A DNA stretch of 64,000 nucleotides from Acidimicrobiales bacterium (GTDB taxonomy: Bacteria > Actinomycetota > Acidimicrobiia > Acidimicrobiales > Iamiaceae): positions 1 to 64,000 of the forward strand of contig DASZTW010000007.1 in assembly GCA_035547835.1 (NCBI GenBank), read 5' to 3'. The translations under genes were made by a program, and so were the position numbers. The notes under the pieces are model-generated. The model was not told the DNA's origin. It saw only the letters and a list, made by a program, of their open reading frames with translations, and searched no databases. Positions within the stretch are counted from its first letter, which is position 1. Every line of letters begins with the position of its first letter. Shown here in pieces: positions 26,304-34,832 of this stretch.

Positions 26304-27740
26304 TCAGCCGGGGAGCGCGATCGACTTGTGCTCGAGGTAACCGCTCAGCCCCTCGGGGCCGAACTCCCGGCCGATGCCCGACGCCTTGTAGCCGCCGAAC
26401 GGCGAGCTGATGTCCATCAGGTAGCCGTTGACGCCGTACGTGCCGGTGCGCACCTGCCGGGCGATGTCGATGCCATGGTCGACGTCGGCGGTCCACACGG
26501 TGCCGGCCAGGCCGTAGTCGGAGTCGTTGGCGATGCGGAGCGCGTCGGCTTCGTCGTCGTAGGGGATCGCCACCAGGACCGGGCCGAAGATCTCTTCCCG
26601 GGCGATGCGCATGTCGTTGTCGACGCCGGCGAAGATCGTCGGCTCGACGTACCAGCCCTTTTCGAGCCCTGCCGGGCGGCCGCCGCCGGTGACGGCCTTG
26701 GCGCCCTCGTCCTGGCCGATCTTGATGTAGCCCTCGACGCGCTCGCGCTGGCGGGCGGACACCAAGGGGCCGATCTCGGTCGTGGCGTCGAGTGGGTCAC
26801 CGACCTTGAAGCCGTTGGCGAGGTCGGCGAGCGCTTCGACCACCTCGTCGTAGCGACTCCGCGACGCCAGGATCCGGGTCTGGGCAACGCAGGCCTGCCC
26901 GTTGTTCATGAACGACGCCATCTTGAGGCCCTCGGTGAGCTGGCCTAGGTCGGCGTCGTCGAGCACGATCGCCGCGGACTTGCCGCCGAGCTCGAGGCTG
27001 CAGCGCTTCAGGTTCTCACCGCACAGCGCCGCGATCTTGCGGCCCGCAGCAGTGGAGCCGGTGAACGCGATCTTGTCGACACCCGGGTGGGTCACGAGGT
27101 GCTCACCGACTTCGCGGCCCGCCGGCACGATGTTGATCGCGCCGGCTGGGATGCCGGCTTCATGGGCGATCTCGGCCATGAGGAACGCATCGAGCGGGGT
27201 CTCCGGAGCGGGTTTCAGGACCACCGCGCAACCGGCAACCAACGCCGGGGCGAGCTTCGACATGGTGGTGAACTGCGGGACGTTCCACGGCACGATCGCG
27301 CCGACCACGCCGACCGGCTCGTGGCGCACCAGCACGTTGCCCAGCATGCCCTGGCGCTCTTCCTCGAACGGGAACTCGCGTGCCAGGCCCACGAAGTAGT
27401 TCAACATCATGTACGGCATCGGCGCCTGGGCGAGCTGTGCGAACAGCAACGGCGACCCCATCTCGGTGCTGATGATGTTGGCCATGTCGTCGAGGCGGGT
27501 GGCGTAGAGGTTGGCGAACTTCTCCACCGCGTCGGCCCGTTCGGTGGGGGACAGGCGGGGCCACGGGCCTTCGTCGAACGCCTTGCGGGCCGCAGCCACC
27601 GCCGCGTCGATGTCGGCGGTGGTGCCGTCAGGCACCCGGCCCACCACTTCCTCGGTGGCAGGCGAGATGACCTCGATCGTGTCGCTGCCGGCGGGCGCGG
27701 CCCACTCGCCTCCGATGTAGAGCTTGTCGTACGCGTGCAT
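26304..27740 (-). CDS. NAD-dependent aldehyde dehydrogenase
   Basis: 478 residues from ATG at 27740, preceded by AGGGGGA. The catalytic cysteine lies in NNGQACVAQTR, the general base glutamate in ELGGKS, and the cofactor loop in FTGSTAAGRKI. It oxidises aldehydes to acids. Its position beside the mycofactocin genes suggests it takes the product of the mycofactocin-linked alcohol dehydrogenase, though the two are not in one operon. A TGGAACACGTTCCA palindrome lies 40 bp upstream of its start. Confidence 0.92.
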   Translation of the reverse strand: MHAYDKLYIGGEWAAPAGSDTIEVISPATEEVVGRVPDGTTADIDAAVAAARKAFDEGPWPRLSPTERADAVEKFANLYATRLDDMANIISTEMGSPLLFAQLAQAPMPYMMLNYFVGLAREFPFEEERQGMLGNVLVRHEPVGVVGAIVPWNVPQFTTMSKLAPALVAGCAVVLKPAPETPLDAFLMAEIAHEAGIPAGAINIVPAGREVGEHLVTHPGVDKIAFTGSTAAGRKIAALCGENLKRCSLELGGKSAAIVLDDADLGQLTEGLKMASFMNNGQACVAQTRILASRSRYDEVVEALADLANGFKVGDPLDATTEIGPLVSARQRERVEGYIKIGQDEGAKAVTGGGRPAGLEKGWYVEPTIFAGVDNDMRIAREEIFGPVLVAIPYDDEADALRIANDSDYGLAGTVWTADVDHGIDIARQVRTGTYGVNGYLMDISSPFGGYKASGIGREFGPEGLSGYLEHKSIALPG

Positions 27741-27779
27741 GCGTCCCCCTGAGCGTTGCTGCGGTAGAGCTGACTGTAG

Positions 27780-27793
27780 TGGAACACGTTCCA
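27780..27793. promoter_or_regulatory. Operator-like palindrome between ALDH and MarR genes
   Basis: TGGAACACGTTCCA has 6-bp arms and fits the published KstR-type pattern TNNAACNNGTTNNA. It lies in the divergent promoter between the aldehyde dehydrogenase (start 27740) and the MarR-family gene. Either that MarR or an unseen KstR-like regulator could bind; the sequence does not decide. Confidence 0.5.
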
Positions 27794-27880
27794 GTTGCGG
27801 CAGGGCGCCGGCGGGGGTGACGGGGTGCTCGAGTCCCGAGCTCGGGGGCCGGCGGCGATCCGGCGGCCCTGGCAGCCCCG

Positions 27881-28456
27881 ATGCGGCTCGGTGCGCGGGC
27901 TACCGTCGGCCCCGTGGCGCCGGAACCGTTGTCGTTCGACCCCATCGCGGAGGCGTGGCGACAATGGCGAGGTGCCTGGCCCGACGCAGCCGAGCACATG
28001 GCGGCGATCACGTCGATCATGCGGGCCCAGCAGCTCGTGTTGGCGGCCGTGGAGCGGGCGTTGCAGCCGTTCGATCTCACCTTCGCCAGCTACGAGGCGT
28101 TGCGGTTGCTGGCGTTCACGCGCCATGGCTCGTTGCCCATGGGCAAGATGGGGGAGCGGCTGATGGTGCACCCGGCGAGCGTGACCAACACCATCGACCG
28201 TCTCGCAGAACGCAGCCTGGTGGTGCGCGAGACCGACGAGGCGGACCGGCGTCGAACGCTGGCCGTCCTCACCGACGACGGGCGCAAGTTGGTGGAGGAC
28301 GCCACGCTCGTGCTCAACGACACCCAGTTCGGCCTCGGCGCACTCGACGACGCCGCGGCCCGAGACCTGAGTCACCTCCTGCGTCAAGTCCGCGCCGACG
28401 CCGCGGACTTCGACCCCGCCACCTCCCCCGATCCCTGGCAAAAACCCCTGCTGTGA
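27881..28456 (+). CDS. MarR-family transcriptional regulator
   Basis: 191 residues from ATG at 27881; GTG at 27914 may be the real start because the first 11 residues are not conserved-looking. The winged helix runs from FASYEALRLLAF through GKMGERLMVHPASVTNTIDRLAERSLVVRETDEADRRRTLAVLTDDG, with the D-RR wing of MarR. It is divergent from the aldehyde dehydrogenase and probably controls it. Its stop codon lies within the left arm of the convergent-gene palindrome at 28448. Confidence 0.87.
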   Translation: MRLGARATVGPVAPEPLSFDPIAEAWRQWRGAWPDAAEHMAAITSIMRAQQLVLAAVERALQPFDLTFASYEALRLLAFTRHGSLPMGKMGERLMVHPASVTNTIDRLAERSLVVRETDEADRRRTLAVLTDDGRKLVEDATLVLNDTQFGLGALDDAAARDLSHLLRQVRADAADFDPATSPDPWQKPLL

Positions 28457-28496
28457 GCACTTGGCCACCTGGTGGGTGGTTGAGCGCGCACAGCAG
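28448..28496. terminator. Long hairpin between convergent genes, copy 2 of a three-copy family
   Basis: The left arm begins CTGCTGTGAGCACTTGGCCA, the loop is GGT, and the right arm ends GCGCGCACAGCAG; about 17 of 23 positions pair, plus G-U pairs. It includes the MarR stop codon and ends 7 bp before the mftF stop. It shares the GTGAGCACTTGGCCACCT core with the copies at 5432 and 61118. Confidence 0.6.
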
Positions 28497-28502
28497 GGTG
28501 GG

Positions 28503-30137
28503 TCAGGGGCGCCAGGGGGTGAGCGCGGGGGTGACGGGCTCCCAGGTGCCGGTCCGGGCGGCGCCGAGCCACACGCCGGCGCCGTACGCGATGTCGTCGG
28601 CGGTGGCGAGGGCGACGAACCGGGCGGGGTCGAGGGCGGGGCGGAGTGTCCACCAGTCCACGAGTGCCGGCACCACGGCCGCTGCCAGCGCCACTCGCCG
28701 GCCGCGGCCGGACAGGACCATGGTGGCCGCGGTGATCGGCAGCCACGCGCGGGTGAGTGATCGGGCGATCAACCGTCCCGCACCCACATGCCCTCGCGCG
28801 GTCAGGCGGGCAGCCTCGGCGATCGGGTGGACGAGACCGCGGTCGCGCAGGCGCCTGCCGAGGGCGACGGCCGTTCCACCGGCGATGGTGGCCCCCGCGA
28901 CCGGATGTCCCGCCGCGGTCAGTGCCCACACGGCGGCGCTCCAGGGCGACACACCCAGCGGGGCGAGCATGCCGGTGTGGCGCGCGGCAAGGGGTGCCGC
29001 CGACGTGCCGTAGTCGACCCGCCGCCGCAGCCACGGGCCGAGGCGGGTCGGGTGGTCATGGCCGACCTCCGCCGCCGGCTCGTAGCGCACCCGATGCCCG
29101 GCCTCGTGAAGGCGCCACACCAAGTCGACGTCTTCGCCCACCTTCAGTTCCTCGTCGAACCCACCGGCCTCGTGGAGGTGGGTGGCGCGGCCGACGAAGG
29201 TGGTCGACGGCACGTACGGCACCCGTGACCGGGGCCGGACGGGTGCGGGGTCGGCCCCGAGATCGAGGGCCGAGCGCACGGCTTCGTAGCGAGCCACCGC
29301 GGTGCGCGACTCGCCGGCCCAGCTGGCCGCGCCGGTGCGGGTGTGGGGTCCAGCCTCGCGACCACGCACGCGCGGGGCGACCAAGGCCACCCGCTCGTCG
29401 GCGAAGTGGGGGAGCAGCGCCTCCAACCAACCCGGACGCACCTCGCACCCGGCATCCACGAACGCCATGAAAGGCGATTGGGCGGCGGCCAGCCCGGTGT
29501 TGCGTGCCGCGCCGGCGCCGCCGTTCACGGGTCGCCGCACCAACTGGATGTGCCACGGCCAGCCGGGAGCCCGGGCGCGGGTGGGTGACACCCGGCCGTC
29601 CACGTCGGAGGCTGGCGTGGTGACGCGCGGCGACACGGGTGGGGCGCCGGTCATGGCTGCGGTGCCGGCCACCACCTCGCGCACCGGGTCGGGGTCCGTG
29701 GAGGCGTCGTCCACCACCACCACCTCGGCCACGTCAGGACTGACCCGGGCCAGCGAGCGGAGCGTGGTCGCGAGCCCATCCGGGCGATCGAACACCGGGA
29801 TCACCACCGCCACCTCGCCGGGCGAAGGGCCGTCCTCCGGCGAGCACACGGGCACGATCGCGCCGGAGTCGACCAACCGGTCGAGCAGCCCCTGCGCCGG
29901 TTCGCTCAGGGACTCGACCGCGATGGGTTCGCCACGCTCGGCCCGCCGCACCAGCGCAGCCCCCGCCGGGGTGAGACGCAGCAGCGACAACGGCGAGCCG
30001 CCGAGCAGCGCGGTGCCCCCGCCTCGGACGGGCAGGAGGCGTGTCGCCCGGTCGAGCACCCAGCGGCTCAGCGCCACGGAGGTCGGCTCGGCGGTGCCGG
30101 GGCAACGCTCGGGCGAGCGACCCGACGGGTCCGCCAC
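28503..30137 (-). CDS. mftF: Mycofactocin glycosyltransferase MftF
   Basis: 544 residues from GTG at 30137; a later GTG at the VALSRW position is possible. Residues about 25-110 form the MftF-specific lead (ALLGGSPLSLLRLTPAG). A GT-A/family-2 glycosyltransferase follows: VAVVIPVFDRPDGLATTLRS, VVVVDDASTDPD (the DxD-like metal site), and FMAFVDAGCEVRPGW. Hydrophobic stretches near the C-terminus suggest membrane contact. In mycobacteria MftF adds beta-1,4-glucose units to premycofactocin. It is separated from the upstream SDR by 157 bp that hold a copy of that SDR's 3' end. Confidence 0.9.
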   Translation of the reverse strand: MADPSGRSPERCPGTAEPTSVALSRWVLDRATRLLPVRGGGTALLGGSPLSLLRLTPAGAALVRRAERGEPIAVESLSEPAQGLLDRLVDSGAIVPVCSPEDGPSPGEVAVVIPVFDRPDGLATTLRSLARVSPDVAEVVVVDDASTDPDPVREVVAGTAAMTGAPPVSPRVTTPASDVDGRVSPTRARAPGWPWHIQLVRRPVNGGAGAARNTGLAAAQSPFMAFVDAGCEVRPGWLEALLPHFADERVALVAPRVRGREAGPHTRTGAASWAGESRTAVARYEAVRSALDLGADPAPVRPRSRVPYVPSTTFVGRATHLHEAGGFDEELKVGEDVDLVWRLHEAGHRVRYEPAAEVGHDHPTRLGPWLRRRVDYGTSAAPLAARHTGMLAPLGVSPWSAAVWALTAAGHPVAGATIAGGTAVALGRRLRDRGLVHPIAEAARLTARGHVGAGRLIARSLTRAWLPITAATMVLSGRGRRVALAAAVVPALVDWWTLRPALDPARFVALATADDIAYGAGVWLGAARTGTWEPVTPALTPWRP

Positions 30138-30207
30138 CCAGCTCTCGCGACCGTTGCCCCGATGTGCCGGACAGACGGCTCCCCCCTCGCCGACACCGGC
30201 ACCACGG

Positions 30208-30321
30208 GGGTTGCCGTGGTCACCGGGCGTCCATGCCCGCGTCGACGTCCGTCTTGCCGTCCGCCTCGTCGCGGGCGGCGTCGGGTTGCCGTATTCACCG
30301 GGCGTCCATGCCCGCGTCGAC
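30208..30321. repeat. Imperfect 39-bp direct repeat of the SDR 3' end
   Basis: Positions 30208-30246 and 30283-30321 match at 37 of 39 bases, 75 bp apart. The second copy encodes the last residues of the SDR (VDAGMDAR and stop) on the minus strand. The first copy lies downstream of that stop and retains the same codons in frame, so it looks like a relic of a small tandem duplication. Confidence 0.7.
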
Positions 30322-31104
30322 TGGGACGACGGCGCCGGTCATGCCGCTCCCGCCAGGTCCGCACAAGAAGGCGATCACGCCCGCGATCTCCTCGGGGCGC
30401 AAGAGCCGGGGCAACAGGTGGTGGGTCGCGAACTCCTCCGGCGAGTCGAGGCCGTAGACCGCCGCGCTCGCATCGAGGATCGGGCCCACCGTGGAGCCGG
30501 GGCAGACGACGTTCGCGCAGATGCCGTATGGGCCCAGCTCGGCCGCCATCGAGGTCACCAGTCCGACGAGCCCGTGCTTGGACGCCGAGTAGGCGGCCAG
30601 CATCGGCAGCCCTTTCACGCCCGCGGCGGACGACACGGCGATGAACCGGCCGCGGCGCGGCTCGGGCCGGGCGAGCATGGCCGGGACCGCGGCGCGCGCC
30701 AGTCGCCAGGCGCCAGTCAGGTTGACGTCCAGCTGCACGTGCCACGCGGCCTCGGTCGTCTCCCAGGCAGGGTGGCCGCCTCGCAACACGCCGGCGACCG
30801 GCACCGCGGCATCGAGGCCGCCGAACGTGTCGACCGCGGTCTTCACCGCTGCGTCGAGGCCGGCCTGGTCGCGCACGTCGGCCACCACGCCGATGCACCG
30901 GTCGCCGCCGTCGGCCACGACAGCTTCGAGGTCGGCCTGGTTGGCCAGGGGATAGCTGAGGACCGGGTCGTCTGCGCACGCGTCGGTGGCCACGACCGCC
31001 CACCCGCCGGCGAGCAGCGCTCGGACGGTGGCAGCGCCGATCCCGCGCGCGGCGCCGGTCACCAGTGCAACGGGCGGGTCGGACCTGCCGTCGTCGGAAG
31101 CCAT
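30295..31104 (-). CDS. Mycofactocin-locus SDR oxidoreductase
   Basis: 269 residues from ATG at 31104 (GTG two codons earlier). SDR motifs: VALVTGAARGIGAAT, PVAGVL in place of NNAG, SSAAG, YSASKHG. The tail NVVCPGSTVGPILDASAAVY and the PRLLRPEEIAGVIAFLCG segment are characteristic of the SDR subfamily that sits inside mycofactocin loci. It probably uses a tightly held nicotinamide re-oxidised by mycofactocin; this is family inference. It lies between mftF and the acyl-ACP desaturase on the same strand. Confidence 0.83.
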   Translation of the reverse strand: MASDDGRSDPPVALVTGAARGIGAATVRALLAGGWAVVATDACADDPVLSYPLANQADLEAVVADGGDRCIGVVADVRDQAGLDAAVKTAVDTFGGLDAAVPVAGVLRGGHPAWETTEAAWHVQLDVNLTGAWRLARAAVPAMLARPEPRRGRFIAVSSAAGVKGLPMLAAYSASKHGLVGLVTSMAAELGPYGICANVVCPGSTVGPILDASAAVYGLDSPEEFATHHLLPRLLRPEEIAGVIAFLCGPGGSGMTGAVVPVDAGMDAR

Positions 31105-31153
31105 GGGCACGTTTTAGGACGTGAACGGATGGGCCGGGAAGCCCGTCGCCGGC

Positions 31154-32101
31154 TCAGACGAGCCGCGGGGTGGCGCCGCCGGCGGCTTCCGCAGCGCGCT
31201 CTGCCGCCCGGCGGGCCAGGCGCTGGCCGGCCTTCCCGATGCGCTCGATGCGCTTGAGCACGCGGTCGCGGGCTTGCTCGGCCGCGTCGGTGAGGCCGGT
31301 GACCTTCTCGATGGCCCAGTGGCGCAACACGACCGGCACGAGCACCTGGTCGTGGTGCAAGAGGAAGTCGTAGATCCCCGCTCGGGCGATGGCGTTGGCG
31401 TGCTCGGTGAACGCCGGGATGCCGGTTCCGGGCATCTCGAAGTCGCGGACTTGGCGCTCGATCGACGCCAGCACGGTCGACGGGTCGATCTCGAGCGCGG
31501 TGGCCACGAGGTCGCGGTAGAAGAGGAAGTGCAGGTTCTCGTCGGCGGCGACCCGTGACATCACGGCCATGCCGGCCGGGTCGTCGAGCGCTTTGCCGGT
31601 GTTGCGGTGGGCGATGCGGGTGGCCAGCTCCTGCAAGGCCACGTAGACCAGTCCGTCGACCGGGTCGGCGGGCTCGGGCACGACACCCCGCGACACCTGC
31701 ACCATCCGGGATCGCTCCAGCTCGACCGGGTCGAGCGCATCGGTGACCGTGAGGTAGTCGCGGATCACCATCGAGTGCCGACCTTCCTCGGCCGTCCACC
31801 GCCGCGCCCACTCGCCCCACGCCCCGTCGCGGCCGAACATCCGGTCGATGGTGTGGAAGTAGTACGGCAGGTTGTCCTCCGTGAGGAGGTTGACGAACAA
31901 GGCGCTGCGGACCCCGTCCGACATCGGGAACATGTCGGGCTTCCAGTCGCGATCCGCATCGTCGATGCCGCGCCCGGCCGCGCGGTCCCACGGGACCAGC
32001 TCGTGGGGGAACCACTCCTTGGCCATGTCGAGGTGGCGGTCGAGGAGTTCCTCGACCTTCGGGGTCAGCTCGGCGGCCAGCGCCGTGCTCGGAGAGGTCA
32101 C
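31154..32101 (-). CDS. Acyl-ACP desaturase (DesA-like di-iron enzyme)
   Basis: 315 residues. Two ExxH iron motifs are visible, EEGRHSMVIRDYL and DENLHFLFYRD, in a ferritin-like helical bundle, matching mycobacterial DesA1/DesA2 (about 275-340 residues). It introduces a cis double bond in ACP-bound fatty acids using O2 and ferredoxin. A basic, alanine-rich tail (RLARRAAERAAEAAGG) ends the protein. Its start overlaps the MftR-MftE stop by 4 bp (ATGA), so it is translationally coupled to a mycofactocin gene. Confidence 0.88.
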   Translation of the reverse strand: MTSPSTALAAELTPKVEELLDRHLDMAKEWFPHELVPWDRAAGRGIDDADRDWKPDMFPMSDGVRSALFVNLLTEDNLPYYFHTIDRMFGRDGAWGEWARRWTAEEGRHSMVIRDYLTVTDALDPVELERSRMVQVSRGVVPEPADPVDGLVYVALQELATRIAHRNTGKALDDPAGMAVMSRVAADENLHFLFYRDLVATALEIDPSTVLASIERQVRDFEMPGTGIPAFTEHANAIARAGIYDFLLHHDQVLVPVVLRHWAIEKVTGLTDAAEQARDRVLKRIERIGKAGQRLARRAAERAAEAAGGATPRLV

Positions 32102-33516
32102 GACGGAAGGGTAGTGCCCGAGCCGCCTGGTGGGCAGGTCGAGGCCTCATCGACCACCGCATCGACCACCGCATGGACCACGGCGGACAGGTCGGCCACC
32201 AGGGCGTCGAGGAGCGCTTCGCCCTCGCCAGGCGTCGCACCGGTGGGGTCCCCGAGCACGCCGTTCGGGGTCACGGCCGCGAGCCCGCCCTTGCGCAGGT
32301 CCGCGAGCAGCTCGCCGAGCGGTGCCGTGTTGCCCGCCTCGGCCAGGTCGGGGCGGACCGAGCGGGGCGCGAGGTGCAACAGGAGCGAGGTCTCGGTTCG
32401 CCCTGCGTGGGCGTCGCCTCCGGCGGGGCGAGGCGACCAGCCGGCGACGTTGCGGCCCTCGTGGCGGAGGCGGTCGACCGCCCGGCGGAGCGCTTCGACG
32501 TTGCCGCCGTGACCGTTCACGATCACCATGCCGGCGAAGTGGTCGGCCGACCGCCCCAACTCGACCAGCTGGGCCTCGAGGGCGATCTGACCAACCGACA
32601 AGGTGCCGGCGAACGCCGCGTGCTCGCCTGACGACCCGTACGCGATCGCCGGCGCGACGGCGATGGCATGGCCGCGGCGACGGAGGTCGTCGGCAGCCCG
32701 CTCGGCAACTGCCACGGCCACCCGGGTGTCGGTGTCGAGCGGTAAGTGCGGCCCGTGTTGCTCGACGCTGCCGAGCGGCACGAGCAGCACCGGGTGCGAC
32801 GCGTCCAGGTCTGGGCTGCGGGCTTCCGCCAGGTGGCTCGGGGGGCTGGCGGCGCCCGCAGCGCGCCCGCCAGCCGTGTCGCCCCTGCCGACCCCGTCGG
32901 CCGCTGTGTCGCCCCCGTCGAGCTGGTCGAAGTCGAGGCCGCTGCCGAGGGTGGCGAAGCCGGCTTGCAGCAGCCCGGCGAGGTCGGCGTCCGGGTCGGC
33001 GAGCCATTGCTCGTACGCGGCCACCGACACCGCGAGCGACACGTGCCCGACGAGCTGGGGGATCGGCGCGAACGGGTCGGTGCCGAGGCGCCCGGCCACG
33101 AAGCGGGCGATCACGGCGCGCCAGTCGGCGTAGCGGAGGGTGCCGTGGGCTTGCAGCGCCGGGACCCGCAAGATCAGGGCCATGCGCTGGCGGTGCTCCG
33201 GTACGGCGCCGGCGGGCAGCGAGTTGAACCGCACGACGGCTCCCGCCACTGCGGCGAGCACCGGGGTCGAGGGCGGTGCGGCGCCCAGCCAGTGGTCCAT
33301 CGACGCGAGCAGCTCGTCGAACGCGCCCCACACCACGTCGTTCTTGGAGGGGTAGTAGCGGAAGAACGTGCGGCGGGACACGCCGGCCGCGTCGGCGATG
33401 TCGTCGACGGTCGTGCGCTCAAACCCCTGGTCCGCGAACAGGTCGAGCGCGACGGCCTCCAGCTCGGCGCGGCTGGTGGCCGGCGGTCGCCCGCTGGGTG
33501 CGTTGGACTTTGACAC
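32098..33516 (-). CDS. mftRE: MftR-MftE fusion: TetR regulator joined to mycofactocin peptidase
   Basis: 472 residues from GTG at 33516. Residues 1-198 are a TetR protein of the mycofactocin-regulator type (TTVDDIADAAGVSRRTFFRY and YPSKNDVVWG). Residues 199-235 are a Gly/Ala/Asp-rich linker. Residues 236-472 are a creatininase-family peptidase with SVEQHGPHLPLDTD (E252, H254, D261), VNGHGGN and the GRTE metal site, matching MftE, which cuts the modified C-terminal dipeptide from MftA. In known loci mftR and mftE are separate genes. No stop or well-placed ribosome site separates the halves. A palindromic operator covers its start codon (33510-33526). Confidence 0.85.
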   Translation of the reverse strand: MSKSNAPSGRPPATSRAELEAVALDLFADQGFERTTVDDIADAAGVSRRTFFRYYPSKNDVVWGAFDELLASMDHWLGAAPPSTPVLAAVAGAVVRFNSLPAGAVPEHRQRMALILRVPALQAHGTLRYADWRAVIARFVAGRLGTDPFAPIPQLVGHVSLAVSVAAYEQWLADPDADLAGLLQAGFATLGSGLDFDQLDGGDTAADGVGRGDTAGGRAAGAASPPSHLAEARSPDLDASHPVLLVPLGSVEQHGPHLPLDTDTRVAVAVAERAADDLRRRGHAIAVAPAIAYGSSGEHAAFAGTLSVGQIALEAQLVELGRSADHFAGMVIVNGHGGNVEALRRAVDRLRHEGRNVAGWSPRPAGGDAHAGRTETSLLLHLAPRSVRPDLAEAGNTAPLGELLADLRKGGLAAVTPNGVLGDPTGATPGEGEALLDALVADLSAVVHAVVDAVVDEASTCPPGGSGTTLPS

Positions 33517-33526
33517 TGAGTGTCAA
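33510..33526. promoter_or_regulatory. Palindromic operator at the mftRE/mftD divergent promoter
   Basis: TTGACACTGAGTGTCAA is a perfect 8-bp inverted repeat around one central G. It overlaps the mftRE start codon (33514-33516) and sits 13 bp before the mftD ATG. With a TetR domain encoded by the very next codons, self-binding by MftR is the natural reading. No second copy was seen near mftA. Confidence 0.7.
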
Positions 33527-33538
33527 TATAGTCCGGCC

Positions 33539-34714
33539 ATGGCAGACGCATGGTTCGAGACGGTGGCCGAAGCGCAGCGACGGGCGAAGAAGCGGCTGCC
33601 CGCGCCGGTGTACGGCGCGCTGCTGGCCGGCTCCGAAGCCGGCGTGTCGCGCGACGGCAACGTCGAGGCGTTCTCCCGCCTCGGCTTCGCGCCGGAAGTC
33701 GCCAACAAGCCGGCCACCCGCGACCAGGCCACCAACGTGATGGGCCAGCCGATCTCGATGCCGGTCATGATCTCGCCCACCGGTGTGCAGGCGGTCCACC
33801 CCGACGGCGAAGTGGCCGTGGCCCGCGCCGCTGCGGCGCGCGGCACCGCCATGGGGCTCAGCTCGTTCGCGAGCAAGCCGATCGAGGAAGTGGTCGAGGC
33901 CAACCCGCAGACGTTCTTCCAGATCTACTGGTGCGGCACCAAAGACCAGATGGCGCAACGGATCGCCCGCGCCCGCGCCGCAGGTGCGGCCGGCCTGATC
34001 GTCACGCTCGACTGGTCGTTCGCCAACGGCCGCGACTGGGGGAGCCCGTTCATCCCCGAGCACATCGACGTCGAGGCTGCCAAGCGCTACGCGGTGCCGG
34101 TGGCGCTGCGCCCTCGCTGGTTGCTCGACTGGGCAAAGACGAAGAAGCTGCCCGATCTGACCGTGCCCAACATGCAGCTCGACGGGCAGCCGGCCCCCAC
34201 CTTCTTCGAGGCGTACGGCGAGTGGATGGGCACGCCGCCCGCCACGTGGGACGACCTCGCCTGGCTGCGTGCCGAGTGGGAGGGCCCGCTGATGATCAAG
34301 GGCGTCATCCGCGTCGACGACGCCCGGCGCGCCCGCGACCTCGGCGCCACCTGCATCTCGGTGTCGAACCACGGCGGCAACAACCTCGACACCACGCCCG
34401 CACCGATCCGTGCACTGGCGGCGATCAAGGCAGCCGTGGGCGACGACATCGAGATCGTCCTCGACGGCGGCGTGCGGCGCGGCGCCGACGCGGTCAAGGC
34501 AGTGGCCCTCGGCGCCCGAGCGGTGATGCTGGGTCGGGCGTACCTCTGGGGGCTGGCTGCCAACGGCCAAGCAGGCGTCGAGAACGTCCTCGACCTGTTG
34601 CGCAGCGGCATCGACGCCGTGCTGCTCGGCTTGTCGAAGCCGTCGATCGCGGACTTGACCCCCGCCGACATCGTCATCCCCGACGGCTTCCACGTCGCCC
34701 TCGGCACCAGCTGA
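33539..34714 (+). CDS. mftD: Mycofactocin FMN-dependent oxidoreductase MftD
   Basis: 391 residues from ATG at 33539. The L-lactate-dehydrogenase/glycolate-oxidase fold is clear: ISPTGVQAVHPDGEVAVARA, SNHGGNNLDTTPAPIRAL (substrate/FMN histidine), DGGVRRGADAVKAVALGA and GRAYLWGLAANGQAG. MftD turns the AHDP intermediate into the redox-active premycofactocin by oxidative deamination. It is transcribed opposite to mftA/B/C and mftRE, whereas in standard loci it follows mftC in one operon. It ends convergent to mftC with a 118-bp gap that holds a weak GGTGGTGGCC-type hairpin. Confidence 0.93.
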   Translation: MADAWFETVAEAQRRAKKRLPAPVYGALLAGSEAGVSRDGNVEAFSRLGFAPEVANKPATRDQATNVMGQPISMPVMISPTGVQAVHPDGEVAVARAAAARGTAMGLSSFASKPIEEVVEANPQTFFQIYWCGTKDQMAQRIARARAAGAAGLIVTLDWSFANGRDWGSPFIPEHIDVEAAKRYAVPVALRPRWLLDWAKTKKLPDLTVPNMQLDGQPAPTFFEAYGEWMGTPPATWDDLAWLRAEWEGPLMIKGVIRVDDARRARDLGATCISVSNHGGNNLDTTPAPIRALAAIKAAVGDDIEIVLDGGVRRGADAVKAVALGARAVMLGRAYLWGLAANGQAGVENVLDLLRSGIDAVLLGLSKPSIADLTPADIVIPDGFHVALGTS

Positions 34715-34832
34715 TCCTCACCACCGCCCCGCACCCATCCCCAAGCCCAAGATCCCGAGCCGGGGAGCGTGGTGGTGGCCCCAGTGGCCAGATCACCACC
34801 CCCGTTCGGTCATGCGAGGTGGCGCGGCGGCT

